From: an uncultured Colwellia sp. | GTDB taxonomy: Bacteria; Pseudomonadota; Gammaproteobacteria; Enterobacterales; Alteromonadaceae | Length of the DNA stretch: 64,000 bases | Assembly (NCBI GenBank): GCA_913058245.1 | Contig: CAJXQJ010000003.1 | Span: forward strand, 1 to 64,000 | Direction: 5' to 3' | Part shown: piece by piece, positions 17,714-26,457 of the stretch | Layout: each line of letters starts with the position of its first letter | How positions within the stretch are numbered: position 1 is the first letter of the stretch | Translations under genes and position numbers: made by a program | The notes under the pieces: model-generated | Seen by the model: only the letters and a program-made list of their open reading frames with translations | Databases searched by the model: none | Told to the model about the DNA's origin: nothing

Positions 17714-17923
17714 TTAAGTTCTATCGACAATTATTGCAGTATTGAACTTATCAATGCATTTTTGACATACACATGCCTTACCTGAGAGATTCTTTGGTAC
17801 CTGTGCTAATAAATCAGGCTTAATATCACTACTAACACACCAGCATGGCTCTGCACCATTGACACCACAGTGATTATTTTTCTGGCATAACGGGCATTGT
17901 GCTTGATCTATTGATGAATCCAT
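17714..17923 (-). CDS. Small cysteine-rich CWC family protein
   Basis: A 69-aa protein with eight Cys, in the pattern CPLC-x5-C at the N-terminus, then CWC, then CVCQKC. This matches the cysteine-rich CWC family, presumed to bind zinc; function unknown. It begins 16 bp after the LacI-family gene on the same strand and may be read through from it, though such genes occur in many contexts and the association may be chance. Confidence 0.78.
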   Translation of the reverse strand: MDSSIDQAQCPLCQKNNHCGVNGAEPCWCVSSDIKPDLLAQVPKNLSGKACVCQKCIDKFNTAIIVDRT

Positions 17924-17939
17924 AAGTACGGCAATAGTC

Positions 17940-18944
17940 TTAGTTAGTCAGTAATTTCGTTGAATCACGGACAATCAAAGATGGCTTAAATATTTGCTGA
18001 ATATTAGGCTCTTTAATTTGATATATTTTCTGTAGCACCAATTTAGCGGCCATTTTTCCCATTTCATTTACTGGGTTTAAAATGGTGGTCAATTTGGGAT
18101 GGATGTAACGAGCAAAGATAACGTCATCAAAGCCGACAACAGATAAATCTTCAGGTAAAGATAAGCCATTTTCTCGCGCATAGTTCATAGCACCTGACGC
18201 CATTTCATCGTTACCACAAATTAAGCCAGTAAATTTATGTTGCTGTTTCATGATGTGGGCTATACCTTCACTACCACCTGTTTCTTTAAAGTCGGCGCTA
18301 TAAAATAGCTCTTCTTTAAATGGAATGTTGTATTCAGCTAATGCTCGTTTGTAGCCTTTGAAACGTGCTTTGGCATCAAACTTATATTGTGGCCCAGCAA
18401 TGCAGGCGACTTCGGTATGGCCTAATTCCAAAAGCGATTTTGTTGCTAAATAACCACCTAGTTCATTATCTAAACTGATGCATTGCTCCGCGAGATCTTC
18501 CACATAACGACTGATAATAAAAATAGGTGTTGTACCTTTGCTTAATTCAACGAGGTATTCGTCTGAAACGGCTTCAACATGTAAAATGATAGCGTCGCAA
18601 TTTCTACTGATCAGAAACTCAATGCCTTCCTTCTCTTTATCTTCAATACTATGACCTGTGGTAACTATAATATGTTTACCAGCAGCACGAAGCTCACTTT
18701 CAACACCTGCCATCATTTCGCCAAAAAAAGCACCGTCAAGTTCTGCTACTAGTAAACCTATGCTATTGCCACGACTAGAGGCGAGAGATTGTGCAATAGA
18801 ATTTGGGCGATAGCCGAGTTCTTTCATGGCCGATAAAACTTTTTCTCGGGTTTTATCGCTTACCTTCGCGTTACCATTCATCACGCGCGAAACAGTGGCA
18901 AGAGATACTTTTGCTAATTCCGATACTTGGTAAATGGTTGCCAT
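17940..18944 (-). CDS. LacI-family transcriptional regulator of the sugar locus
   Basis: A 334-aa repressor: N-terminal helix-turn-helix (IYQVSELAKVSLATVSRVMN, 4-23), the hinge helix NSIAQSLASSR, then a periplasmic-binding-protein-like sugar domain. Last gene of the GH1-symporter-regulator unit (82 bp after the symporter). The five palindromes at 22003-22075 and 34540-34787 have the central-CG form bound by LacI-type regulators, and this is the only LacI gene seen, so it is the likely ligand. The inducer is probably a beta-glucoside or its breakdown product (inference). ATG 18944 has AAGGA 6 bases before it; a longer frame from 18977 is not supported. Confidence 0.9.
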   Translation of the reverse strand: MATIYQVSELAKVSLATVSRVMNGNAKVSDKTREKVLSAMKELGYRPNSIAQSLASSRGNSIGLLVAELDGAFFGEMMAGVESELRAAGKHIIVTTGHSIEDKEKEGIEFLISRNCDAIILHVEAVSDEYLVELSKGTTPIFIISRYVEDLAEQCISLDNELGGYLATKSLLELGHTEVACIAGPQYKFDAKARFKGYKRALAEYNIPFKEELFYSADFKETGGSEGIAHIMKQQHKFTGLICGNDEMASGAMNYARENGLSLPEDLSVVGFDDVIFARYIHPKLTTILNPVNEMGKMAAKLVLQKIYQIKEPNIQQIFKPSLIVRDSTKLLTN

Positions 18945-19026
18945 GATTTTCCTTTTATTTTTCAATTCTTCATGCACAAAAGAGCATTGAATTATATCAT
19001 ATACAAAGTGCTAGCTGTGTGAAATT

Positions 19027-20562
19027 TTAAATGATTTCAGTATCGCTTCGACGTTGTGCTAGCTCTTTACCTATTTGCTGGTTTTTTTCATTGCTTAATG
19101 GGTATATTAGAAGCAAAGCTGCACTAATAATTGCGAAAATAGCGGGTATCCAGCTCATTAATAATTTCATGCCAGGTAAAGCGGCTGCGATTGTATTTTG
19201 GTCCATGCCATTATAGCCATAGGCAGCCAAAACTATCAGTACTAAAGCGCCGGAAAATCCCCCCCCTGTTTTTTGTACAAAAGTACCGGCTGAGTATATT
19301 AAACCGGTTGCTCGACGTTTGTTCTTCCACTCTGAGTAGTCAGCACAATCACCTAGCATGGTGAAGAATAATGTTGGCATCATAGCGGCGAAAAACTCAG
19401 CACAACACCCGAGAATAAATATCGCAGTGATATTGTCACTGTTCAACCAATAAAATGAGATGGTGAATAAGGCACTGGCAAGCAATGCAACTATAAACAA
19501 TTGCGGTTTTCCCCAGCGTTGAGCAAAATAATGTGTGCATAAAGCACCTAAAATTGAGACAACGAGCAGGGCAATAAAGTATTGACCTGCCATCAATTCA
19601 TCGCCAACATAGTATTTAAAATAGTAGGCAATTACGCCGTACTTTACCCCGTTAAACATCATGGTAAGAAAGCCAAGTGCAAGCAATATTAACCATGGCT
19701 TATTAGTTAACAAATCAACCATATCTCGTTGAGTACTGGATAGCTTTTCAGTTGGCGTTTGAATAAAGCGTTTGATGACAAATCTCATGATCACCATAAC
19801 AGTAATAAAGAACAAACCGCTGATGATATCTCGGTAATAAAAAAATAAGCTCATAGCTAACAGCGGTAGAACAATCATAGGTAAGTTTTTAGCGAGGTCT
19901 TTTAGCTCTTGAGAAAGCCCTTGAGAGTCTGACGCTGAAACAGTCACTCGTTCTTTGGTGCTGACAAAGGTAATCACTAATAAGAAAACCAATATTGCGG
20001 CAAATACGTACATGGTGGTTTGATAACCCACGGCATCGTTACCTTGACCGAAATAAGCGACTAATTTTGGCAAGAACCCCATAACCAGCAAGCCACCGAC
20101 AAAAGCTCCTGCAAAACGAAACCCTGATAAGCTCGTTCTTTCATTGTCAGAGCTAGTCATAACTCCCATTAATGCGGAGTAAGGAACATTATTAATCGTA
20201 TACGCTAGTGTTAAACCTATATAGGTAAAATAGGCGTATGCAAGTTTACCATTCTCACTAAGGTCTGGAGTACTAAAACACAACACCATAAACAGCCCAA
20301 GCACTGGCGCTGAAAATAATATCCAGGGTCTAAACTTTCCCCATCTGCTTTTTGTTCTATCGGCGATCATTCCCATGATAATATCGGTAACACCATCAGA
20401 TAGACGGACGACTAGAAATAACATAGCGGTAGCTGCTGCGGTTATTCCAAAGGTGTCTGTGTAAAATACAGCTAAATAGGCTAGGGCACCTCGCCACACT
20501 AAATTGGCGGCAGCATCGCCGACGGCATATCCAACCTTTTCTGAAAATGGGAGTTGAGTCAT
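19027..20562 (-). CDS. GPH-family sugar:cation symporter (MFS)
   Basis: Twelve-helix inner-membrane transporter of 511 aa in the glycoside-pentoside-hexuronide:cation symporter family, which includes MelB. Diagnostic segments are KVGYAVGDAAANLVW near the start, RLSDGVTDIIMGMIADRTKSRWGKFRPW in the loop after helix 2, and CADYSEWKNKRRATGLIYSA in the second half. It sits 13 bp after the GH1 gene, so it probably imports the beta-glucoside that GH1 splits in the cytoplasm. The sugar cannot be named from sequence. Confidence 0.9.
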   Translation of the reverse strand: MTQLPFSEKVGYAVGDAAANLVWRGALAYLAVFYTDTFGITAAATAMLFLVVRLSDGVTDIIMGMIADRTKSRWGKFRPWILFSAPVLGLFMVLCFSTPDLSENGKLAYAYFTYIGLTLAYTINNVPYSALMGVMTSSDNERTSLSGFRFAGAFVGGLLVMGFLPKLVAYFGQGNDAVGYQTTMYVFAAILVFLLVITFVSTKERVTVSASDSQGLSQELKDLAKNLPMIVLPLLAMSLFFYYRDIISGLFFITVMVIMRFVIKRFIQTPTEKLSSTQRDMVDLLTNKPWLILLALGFLTMMFNGVKYGVIAYYFKYYVGDELMAGQYFIALLVVSILGALCTHYFAQRWGKPQLFIVALLASALFTISFYWLNSDNITAIFILGCCAEFFAAMMPTLFFTMLGDCADYSEWKNKRRATGLIYSAGTFVQKTGGGFSGALVLIVLAAYGYNGMDQNTIAAALPGMKLLMSWIPAIFAIISAALLLIYPLSNEKNQQIGKELAQRRSDTEII

Positions 20563-20575
20563 TTTATTGTTCTTA

Positions 20576-21916
20576 TTATTTGTCTGTTCTTGAGGCTATC
20601 AAATTACGATAGGCTAAGCCACTGGCTTTAATGGTTCGACATTGCGTTTCATAATCAACATGTACAATGCCGAATCGTTTACGATAACCTTCTGCCCACT
20701 CAAAATTATCCATTAAACTCCAAGCGAAGTAGCCCTTGATATCAACCCCTTGCGATATTGCTTGTGCAACAGCTGATAAATGTTGGTCGTAGTAATCAAC
20801 ACGACCATAATCGGCAACTTCACCATTGATACAGATATCAGCCATAGCAGCACCATTTTCGGTGATAAATACTGGTGGCAAGGTATATCGAGTATCTAAA
20901 GATACTAACAATTCGGTAAAAGCTTGTGGATAAATTTCCCAGCCAATATCAGTTCTATCAACATTAGGTAATTGAATCTCTTCATATATATTCGCTAAGT
21001 TGTGTCGATATACGGCGCGCGTATAGAAGTTGATACCTAAAAAGTCCAGTGGTTGAGAAATAATTTCCATATCTCCAGGTAATATTTCCGGCTGTTGTTC
21101 TTTTGGAAGTTGTTGATTAATTGCGGGATATTCACCGTCAAGAATAGGTTTTATATACCACTGATTAAAATAATCGTCTGCATATTCAGCCGCTATTTTA
21201 TCTCTTACTGAATCAGTTTCTGGATATGCTGGCGTAAAGTTTAAAACAATACCATTTTCGGTATCAGGGCTGTATTTTTTTAGTGTTTCCATGGCGAGAC
21301 CATGAGCTAGCAGTAAATGGTGTGCTGCTTTTTTGCCGTAGTTTACATCGGCATGGCCAGGCGCATGAATACCTGCTTCATAGCCAAGATATGCACTACA
21401 AAAGGGTTCATTTAGTGTTGCGTATGAATGTACCTTATTGCCAAAGGCTAATACTACTTTCTTGACATAATCTTGAAATTTATAAGCGGTTGCTCGGTTA
21501 AGCCAACCACCATCATCTTCTAAGTGTTGCGGTAAATCCCAATGGTAAAGAGTGACATAAGCCTTTATGCCTTTATCTCTAAGTCTATTCAAAATTGATA
21601 AATAGTAGCTAACGCCAAGTTCATTAATACTGCCATCTTTTTTGATAAGCCTAGGCCATGAAAGCGATAATCGATAAGCGTCAACACCAAGAGAAGAGAT
21701 TATCTCAATGTCATCTTGCCAGCGGTGGTAATGATCACAGGCGATATCACCGTTTGAGTTGTCAGCGATTTTTCCCGGTGTTGCACAAAATGTATCCCAA
21801 ATACAAGGGAGCCGGTCTTCTACACCTCCTTCTATTTGAAAGGATGCAGTAGCTACACCATAAGTAAAACTTGTAGAGCGCATTGGAGAATTCTTTGGCA
21901 GAGATAACTTCATCAT
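20576..21916 (-). CDS. GH1 beta-glucosidase
   Basis: Cytoplasmic retaining beta-glucosidase of 446 aa in glycoside hydrolase family 1. The acid/base E170 is in TLNEPF and the nucleophile E353 in ITENG; GVATASFQIEGG at the N-terminus and SLMDNFEWAEGYRKRFG near the C-terminus are family signatures. No signal peptide. It should split cellobiose or laminaribiose into glucose. First gene of a unit with the GPH symporter and LacI regulator, reading away from the operator pair at 22003-22075. The exact disaccharide is not determined. Confidence 0.93.
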   Translation of the reverse strand: MMKLSLPKNSPMRSTSFTYGVATASFQIEGGVEDRLPCIWDTFCATPGKIADNSNGDIACDHYHRWQDDIEIISSLGVDAYRLSLSWPRLIKKDGSINELGVSYYLSILNRLRDKGIKAYVTLYHWDLPQHLEDDGGWLNRATAYKFQDYVKKVVLAFGNKVHSYATLNEPFCSAYLGYEAGIHAPGHADVNYGKKAAHHLLLAHGLAMETLKKYSPDTENGIVLNFTPAYPETDSVRDKIAAEYADDYFNQWYIKPILDGEYPAINQQLPKEQQPEILPGDMEIISQPLDFLGINFYTRAVYRHNLANIYEEIQLPNVDRTDIGWEIYPQAFTELLVSLDTRYTLPPVFITENGAAMADICINGEVADYGRVDYYDQHLSAVAQAISQGVDIKGYFAWSLMDNFEWAEGYRKRFGIVHVDYETQCRTIKASGLAYRNLIASRTDK

Positions 21917-22002
21917 GATTTACATCGTCTTTTTCTTTTCAACATTGAGAGAAACTCAGCCGTCTCTATAGCAATATTAAGTTTCGGCTTAGATTTATTT
22001 TT

Positions 22003-22016
22003 TGTAAGCGCTTACA
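22003..22016. promoter_or_regulatory. LacI-type operator 1
   Basis: Perfect 14-bp palindrome TGTAAGCGCTTACA, 87 bp upstream of the GH1 start in the divergent region 21917-22147. The same 14 bases occur exactly at 34540 and 34585. The central CG and outer TGTAA/TTACA arms are typical of LacI-family operators. Confidence 0.85.
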
Positions 22017-22061
22017 TTGTGCTTGAAAAAAATTTGAGCTTCTGTAAGAATGAATCTCAAA

Positions 22062-22075
22062 TGAAAGCGCTTACA
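22062..22075. promoter_or_regulatory. LacI-type operator 2
   Basis: TGAAAGCGCTTACA, one mismatch from the perfect palindrome, 59 bp centre to centre from operator 1 and 73 bp upstream of the FucP-like gene. The pair could allow looping and joint control of both directions. Confidence 0.8.
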
Positions 22076-22147
22076 TTTTTAGATGTTAGTGGCTAATATA
22101 AAAAAGGTCAACTGGTTTTTATTTAATCGAATAATTTCGGGGGCAAT

Positions 22148-23413
22148 ATGGCGGGGCTATCAACGCAAGAGAATATATCGCATCAGGCGGTTAATGAAGG
22201 TACAGACTATCGCTTTGCGTTAGGGTCTTTAACTACACTGTTTTTTCTATGGGGGTTTATCACATGTTTGAATGATATATTAATCCCACACCTTAAGGCC
22301 GTATTTGATTTATCGTACGGTCAAGCAATGTTGATTCAGTTTTGTTTTTTCAGTGCTTATTTTCTTGTTTCTATTCCCGCCAGTAAAATTGTGGAAAAAT
22401 TCGGCTTCCAAAAAGGTATTGTTATTGGGTTGCTCGTTGCGGCTGTTGGTTGCGGGATGTTTTACCCTGCGGCATTCTCACATAGCTATCCAGTATTCTT
22501 GAGCGCATTGTTTACCTTAGCGAGTGGCATTACCATATTACAAGTTTCTGCGAACCCTTACGTTAGTGCTCTTGGTCCAACTGTTACCGCATCTTCGCGG
22601 CTAACAATGACACAAGCCTTTAATTCCTTAGGCACTACAATAGCGCCATTTTTTGGTGCATATTTGATTTTAGATCAAGCATCCTCTGCAATGTCAGCAA
22701 GTGAGTCTGCTGCGGCAGTTCAACTTCCTTACTTACTATTGGCGGCTTCGCTTTTAGTCTTAGCGGCACTATTTGCATGGCTAAAACTTCCTGAAGTTGA
22801 GCAATCAAAATCGACAGCTCAAAAAGAAAGTCAAGAGGGGAGTATTTGGCAACATCGTCATCTAATTTTTGGCGCCATCGCGATATTTGTATACGTTGGT
22901 GCTGAAGTCGCGATTGGCAGTTTCTTAGTGAGCTTCTTATCTCAGGAAAATATTGCTGGCATCGGTGAATCTGAAGCTGCTAAATATGTTGCTTATTATT
23001 GGGGAGGCGCAATGGTTGGGCGCTTTGCAGGCGCAGTTATAATGCAAAAAATTGCTGCAGGTAAGGTATTAGCTTTTAATGCCTTTAGCGCGGTTACATT
23101 ACTGGCGGTAGTTATTTTCTCGGACGGCATGATAGCAATGATAGCTATTTTATTGGTTGGCTTATGTAACTCAATTATGTTTCCCACCATTTTTAGCCTT
23201 GCTGTTACCAAGTTAGGGAAATATACCAGCCAAGGTTCAGGTATATTGTGCTTAGCAATTGTAGGTGGTGCTATTGTGCCATTATTACAGGGATTTTTGG
23301 CTGATATTGTGGGTATTCATGTCGCGTTTATCTTGCCAATGTTTTGCTATCTCTACATCGCATATTACGGCCTTTCCGGCCATAAAATTCAGCATAAAAA
23401 CATAGAAAATTAA
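22148..23413 (+). CDS. FucP/GluP-type sugar:H+ symporter (MFS)
   Basis: A 421-aa major-facilitator transporter of the fucose/glucose-galactose branch. Twelve helices are predicted; the signatures [19 protein letters not shown] in helix 1 and [14 protein letters not shown] near helix 4 are diagnostic. It likely imports the monosaccharide, probably glucose, released outside the inner membrane by the GH3 enzyme encoded 36 bp downstream. GGGGGC precedes ATG 22148. The gene reads rightwards from the operator pair and is probably repressed by the LacI regulator. Confidence 0.88.
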   Translation: MAGLSTQENISHQAVNEGTDYRFALGSLTTLFFLWGFITCLNDILIPHLKAVFDLSYGQAMLIQFCFFSAYFLVSIPASKIVEKFGFQKGIVIGLLVAAVGCGMFYPAAFSHSYPVFLSALFTLASGITILQVSANPYVSALGPTVTASSRLTMTQAFNSLGTTIAPFFGAYLILDQASSAMSASESAAAVQLPYLLLAASLLVLAALFAWLKLPEVEQSKSTAQKESQEGSIWQHRHLIFGAIAIFVYVGAEVAIGSFLVSFLSQENIAGIGESEAAKYVAYYWGGAMVGRFAGAVIMQKIAAGKVLAFNAFSAVTLLAVVIFSDGMIAMIAILLVGLCNSIMFPTIFSLAVTKLGKYTSQGSGILCLAIVGGAIVPLLQGFLADIVGIHVAFILPMFCYLYIAYYGLSGHKIQHKNIEN

Positions 23414-23449
23414 TGAAATGACGTTATAAACGGTTGGGAAGGTAGGATA

Positions 23450-26041
23450 ATGAATAAAAAAATACAAAGTAGTGCAAGAGGCGCCAAATGCCTTGCGCGA
23501 ATAGGTATTATCGAACTGGTAATGGGTTTAACTCTTGTTAGTGTGCTGGGTTGTGGCAGTGGGGAGCAGAAAGAAAACAATGTAGTCGCAAAGGAAAAAG
23601 TGGCGGTTGCAGATTTTTGGCCTGTAATACCGCAAGCGCTTAATCCTGATCCTGAGCTTGAGCGTAAAATTCAAACCATGCTGGCGAAAATGACACTTGA
23701 GCAAAAAGTAGCGCAAATGATTCAGCCTGAAATCAGAGATATTACCGTTGAAGATATGCGTAAATATGGTTTTGGCTCATATTTGAATGGTGGTGGTTCG
23801 TTTCCAAATGATAATAAGCAAGCAACTCCACAAGACTGGATCAAGTTAGCAGAAGATATGTATCAAGCTTCAGTCGACAGTAGTCTCGATGGTTCATCTA
23901 TACCAACCATCTGGGGAACAGATGCAGTACATGGGCATAACAATGTAATAGGTGCAACCTTGTTCCCACACAATATTGGGCTAGGTGCAGCTAATAACCC
24001 TGAACTGATTGAAGAAATTGCTGCGATAACAGCTGTGGAAGTCATGGTTACGGGCATTGACTGGGTATTTGCGCCTACAGTAGCTGTTGTTCAAGATGAT
24101 CGTTGGGGTCGTACCTATGAGGGCTACTCGGAAGATCCTAGTATTGTTAGAGATTATGCTAGTGCGGTTGTTAAAGGACTTCAAGGCTCGGCAAACAAAG
24201 ACTTTCTTGCTGATAATCGAGTTATAAGTACGGTAAAACACTTTCTTGGTGATGGTGGTACAGTTGCGGGTGATGATCAGGGCGACAACATTTCAACAGA
24301 GCAGCAACTATTTGATATTCATGCGCAAGGCTATGTTGGAGGATTGGCAGCAGGCGCGCAATCGGTAATGGCCTCATTCAATAGCTGGCATGGCAAAAAA
24401 AATCACGGTAATAAATATTTATTAACCGATATCTTAAAAGATCGAATGGGCTTTGATGGTTTTGTGGTTGGTGATTGGAATGGCCACGGACAAGTTAAAG
24501 ACTGTACTAATGAAAGCTGCCCACAATCAGTGAACGCTGGTTTAGATATTTTCATGGTGCCAACAGACGCATGGAAGCCACTCTATGAAAATACCATTTC
24601 ACAAGTAAAGTCTGGTGAAATAGCGCAAAGTCGTATTGATGATGCAGTAAGCCGTATTTTGCGAGTCAAGCTTCGGGCGGGCTTATTTGAAAAACCTAGT
24701 CCAACGAACCGAAAATTGTCCGGCAAGACCGAGTTAATAGGACAAGAGAGTCATAGAAACGTTGCTCGTCAAGCCGTGCGTGAGTCGCTTGTTCTTCTAA
24801 AAAACAATCGCAATATATTACCAATTGACGCCAGTAGTCATATTTTAGTGGCCGGTGATGCCGCTGACAATATTGGCAAACAATCAGGAGGTTGGTCGGT
24901 TACCTGGCAGGGAACGGGTAATAAAAATAGTGACTTTCCTGGTGCTCAATCTATTTTTGATGGTATTAAACAGCAAGCACTGTTAGCAGGTGGTACTGCT
25001 GAATTAAGTATTGATGGCAGCTTTTCACAAAAACCTGATGTCGCTATTGTCGTTTTTGGTGAAGAACCTTATGCAGAAGGTCACGGAGATCGTGATAATT
25101 TAGAGTATCAGCGTGGTAACAAGAAAGATTTAGCGTTGTTGAAGAAGTTGAAACAGCAAGGCATTAATGTAGTTTCGGTATTCATTAGTGGCCGTCCAAT
25201 GTGGGTTAATGCAGAGCTTAACGCTTCCGATGCCTTTGTTGCAGCTTGGTTACCAGGTACCGAAGGGCATGGAGTTGCAGAGGTACTGTTAACAGATGCT
25301 AATAATGAGGTAAATAACGACTTTACCGGTAAACTTTCTTTTTCTTGGCCTGCAACTGCCGAACAATCTGCAACTAATCACTATGATATTGACTATAAAC
25401 CGTTATTTAAATTTGGCTATGGTCTAAATTATCAAGACTCTGTGATGATTGAGAATACTTTAGATGAAACTGCAAAAGCTTCACAGAATAAAATTGAAAC
25501 CTTAGTGTTATTTTCTGGCGCAGCGAATATGCCATGGGAAATGCAATTAAAGTCAGGTGGAGAAAGCAGTGCAATAAATTCAAGTAAACAAACCCTAGGT
25601 GCTATTACTGTACAAAGCCAAGATAAAGTCGTGCAAGAAGATGCTCGTCGTATTGCATTTGATGGTTCGAACCAGGCAAGTATCGCATTAGTGAGTAACT
25701 TCCCTGAAGATTTACGTGCTTATTTTGAAGCAAGCGCTACTTTAAGCTTTTCAGTACAAGTGAACGCTGAGGATGCAGATAAAGTGAATTTAATGATGAG
25801 ATGTGAACAAAGTTGTCAGAATTCGTTTAAGTTAAGCCAGTTTTTAGTAAATGCTGCGACAAAGGGCTGGTATGACGTGGCCATTGATTTACAGTGTTTC
25901 AAAAAAGCCGGAGTAGATTTTTCTCAAGTTGTAAGTCCGTTTCAGTTAAGTAGTGTAAGTTCAGCTAAAGTTAGCTTTGCCAATATTATTATCAAACCAA
26001 ATAATATTGCAGCCGCAACGATGAATTGCTCGGGGGAATAA
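23450..26041 (+). CDS. GH3 beta-glucosidase / exo-glucan glucohydrolase, lipoprotein
   Basis: Exported GH3 enzyme of 863 aa that removes glucose from beta-glucan oligosaccharides. A long n-region leads to lipobox VSVLGC with lipidated C35, so it is membrane-anchored in the periplasm or on the outer membrane. The N-terminal barrel carries nucleophile D342 in VVGDW; the middle (alpha/beta)6-sandwich domain has the KNNRNILPI region and the acid/base area GEEPYAEGHGD; a C-terminal beta domain (about 680-863, ExoP type) follows. It resembles marine ExoP-like 1,3/1,4-beta-glucanases. TAGGA precedes ATG 23450. Paired with the FucP-like importer. Confidence 0.92.
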   Translation: MNKKIQSSARGAKCLARIGIIELVMGLTLVSVLGCGSGEQKENNVVAKEKVAVADFWPVIPQALNPDPELERKIQTMLAKMTLEQKVAQMIQPEIRDITVEDMRKYGFGSYLNGGGSFPNDNKQATPQDWIKLAEDMYQASVDSSLDGSSIPTIWGTDAVHGHNNVIGATLFPHNIGLGAANNPELIEEIAAITAVEVMVTGIDWVFAPTVAVVQDDRWGRTYEGYSEDPSIVRDYASAVVKGLQGSANKDFLADNRVISTVKHFLGDGGTVAGDDQGDNISTEQQLFDIHAQGYVGGLAAGAQSVMASFNSWHGKKNHGNKYLLTDILKDRMGFDGFVVGDWNGHGQVKDCTNESCPQSVNAGLDIFMVPTDAWKPLYENTISQVKSGEIAQSRIDDAVSRILRVKLRAGLFEKPSPTNRKLSGKTELIGQESHRNVARQAVRESLVLLKNNRNILPIDASSHILVAGDAADNIGKQSGGWSVTWQGTGNKNSDFPGAQSIFDGIKQQALLAGGTAELSIDGSFSQKPDVAIVVFGEEPYAEGHGDRDNLEYQRGNKKDLALLKKLKQQGINVVSVFISGRPMWVNAELNASDAFVAAWLPGTEGHGVAEVLLTDANNEVNNDFTGKLSFSWPATAEQSATNHYDIDYKPLFKFGYGLNYQDSVMIENTLDETAKASQNKIETLVLFSGAANMPWEMQLKSGGESSAINSSKQTLGAITVQSQDKVVQEDARRIAFDGSNQASIALVSNFPEDLRAYFEASATLSFSVQVNAEDADKVNLMMRCEQSCQNSFKLSQFLVNAATKGWYDVAIDLQCFKKAGVDFSQVVSPFQLSSVSSAKVSFANIIIKPNNIAAATMNCSGE

Positions 26042-26077
26042 TACGAAAGTTTGTAGGATTACAATTTGTTGCAGTAT

Positions 26078-26149
26078 CTGCTCAGTTTTACAACAGTAAT
26101 TGATTGTTGGTTTGGTTAAAATAACAACAATTAACGCTGAACTGAGCAG
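26078..26149 (+). promoter_or_regulatory. Long inverted repeat in the leader of the TIGR02922 gene
   Basis: CTGCTCAGTT (26078-26087) pairs perfectly with AACTGAGCAG (26140-26149); inside it, TAATTG at about 26097 and CAATTA at about 26128 can pair too. The 3' arm ends directly beside the GGGAG ribosome site (26149-26153) of the small gene at 26160, so folding could affect its translation. It may instead be the boundary structure after the GH3 gene, although it has no T run. Confidence 0.45.
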
Positions 26150-26159
26150 GGAGCACTAT

Positions 26160-26405
26160 ATGCTAACATCTGTGAATACTAACTTCCCTTTAAAAGAAGT
26201 GACAATTATATATTATGGAGAAGAGTCACTTGAGTTAAAGCACGGTGTAGAGAGTTTTCCACAATTAAAAAATGGCCGAGTCGTTATTCCTGAAAGCTAC
26301 AAGCAAGATAAATCAATTATTGCAGTATGCGAAGGTCGGGTTAACATTTTAAATAAATTTGGTGAGCGTATTGAATTTAAAACGCAACCAAATCAAGCGG
26401 TATAA
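26160..26405 (+). CDS. TIGR02922 family small protein
   Basis: An 81-aa cytoplasmic protein resembling TIGR02922, a short family I associate with Shewanella, Colwellia and relatives and with no known function. No Cys cluster, signal or membrane helix; predicted beta-rich with segments EVTIIYYGEESLEL and SIIAVCEGRVNILNKFGERI. ATG 26160 follows GGGAG by about 7 bases; the frame is open further up to a TTG at 26100, which I reject because it would include the inverted repeat. It lies 118 bp after the GH3 gene and has its own terminator. Confidence 0.8.
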   Translation: MLTSVNTNFPLKEVTIIYYGEESLELKHGVESFPQLKNGRVVIPESYKQDKSIIAVCEGRVNILNKFGERIEFKTQPNQAV

Positions 26406-26412
26406 TATTTAT

Positions 26413-26440
26413 AAAAAAGCAGCCAGAGGCTGCTTTTTTA
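26413..26440 (+). terminator. Rho-independent terminator
   Basis: A 12-bp stem (aaaaaagcagcc 26413-26424 with ggctgctttttt 26428-26439) has a 3-nt loop and a T run within the 3' arm. The symmetric A/T runs let it serve the convergent halogenase gene as well. Confidence 0.9.
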
Positions 26441-26457
26441 TGCGAGCAAGAAAGTTC

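Noticed and set aside
16028..17923. DUF900 hydrolase, unknown protein and CWC protein as a defence or toxin system
   Set aside because: No nuclease, toxin-antitoxin or phage-like features; spacing between the genes does not suggest one operon with a shared function.
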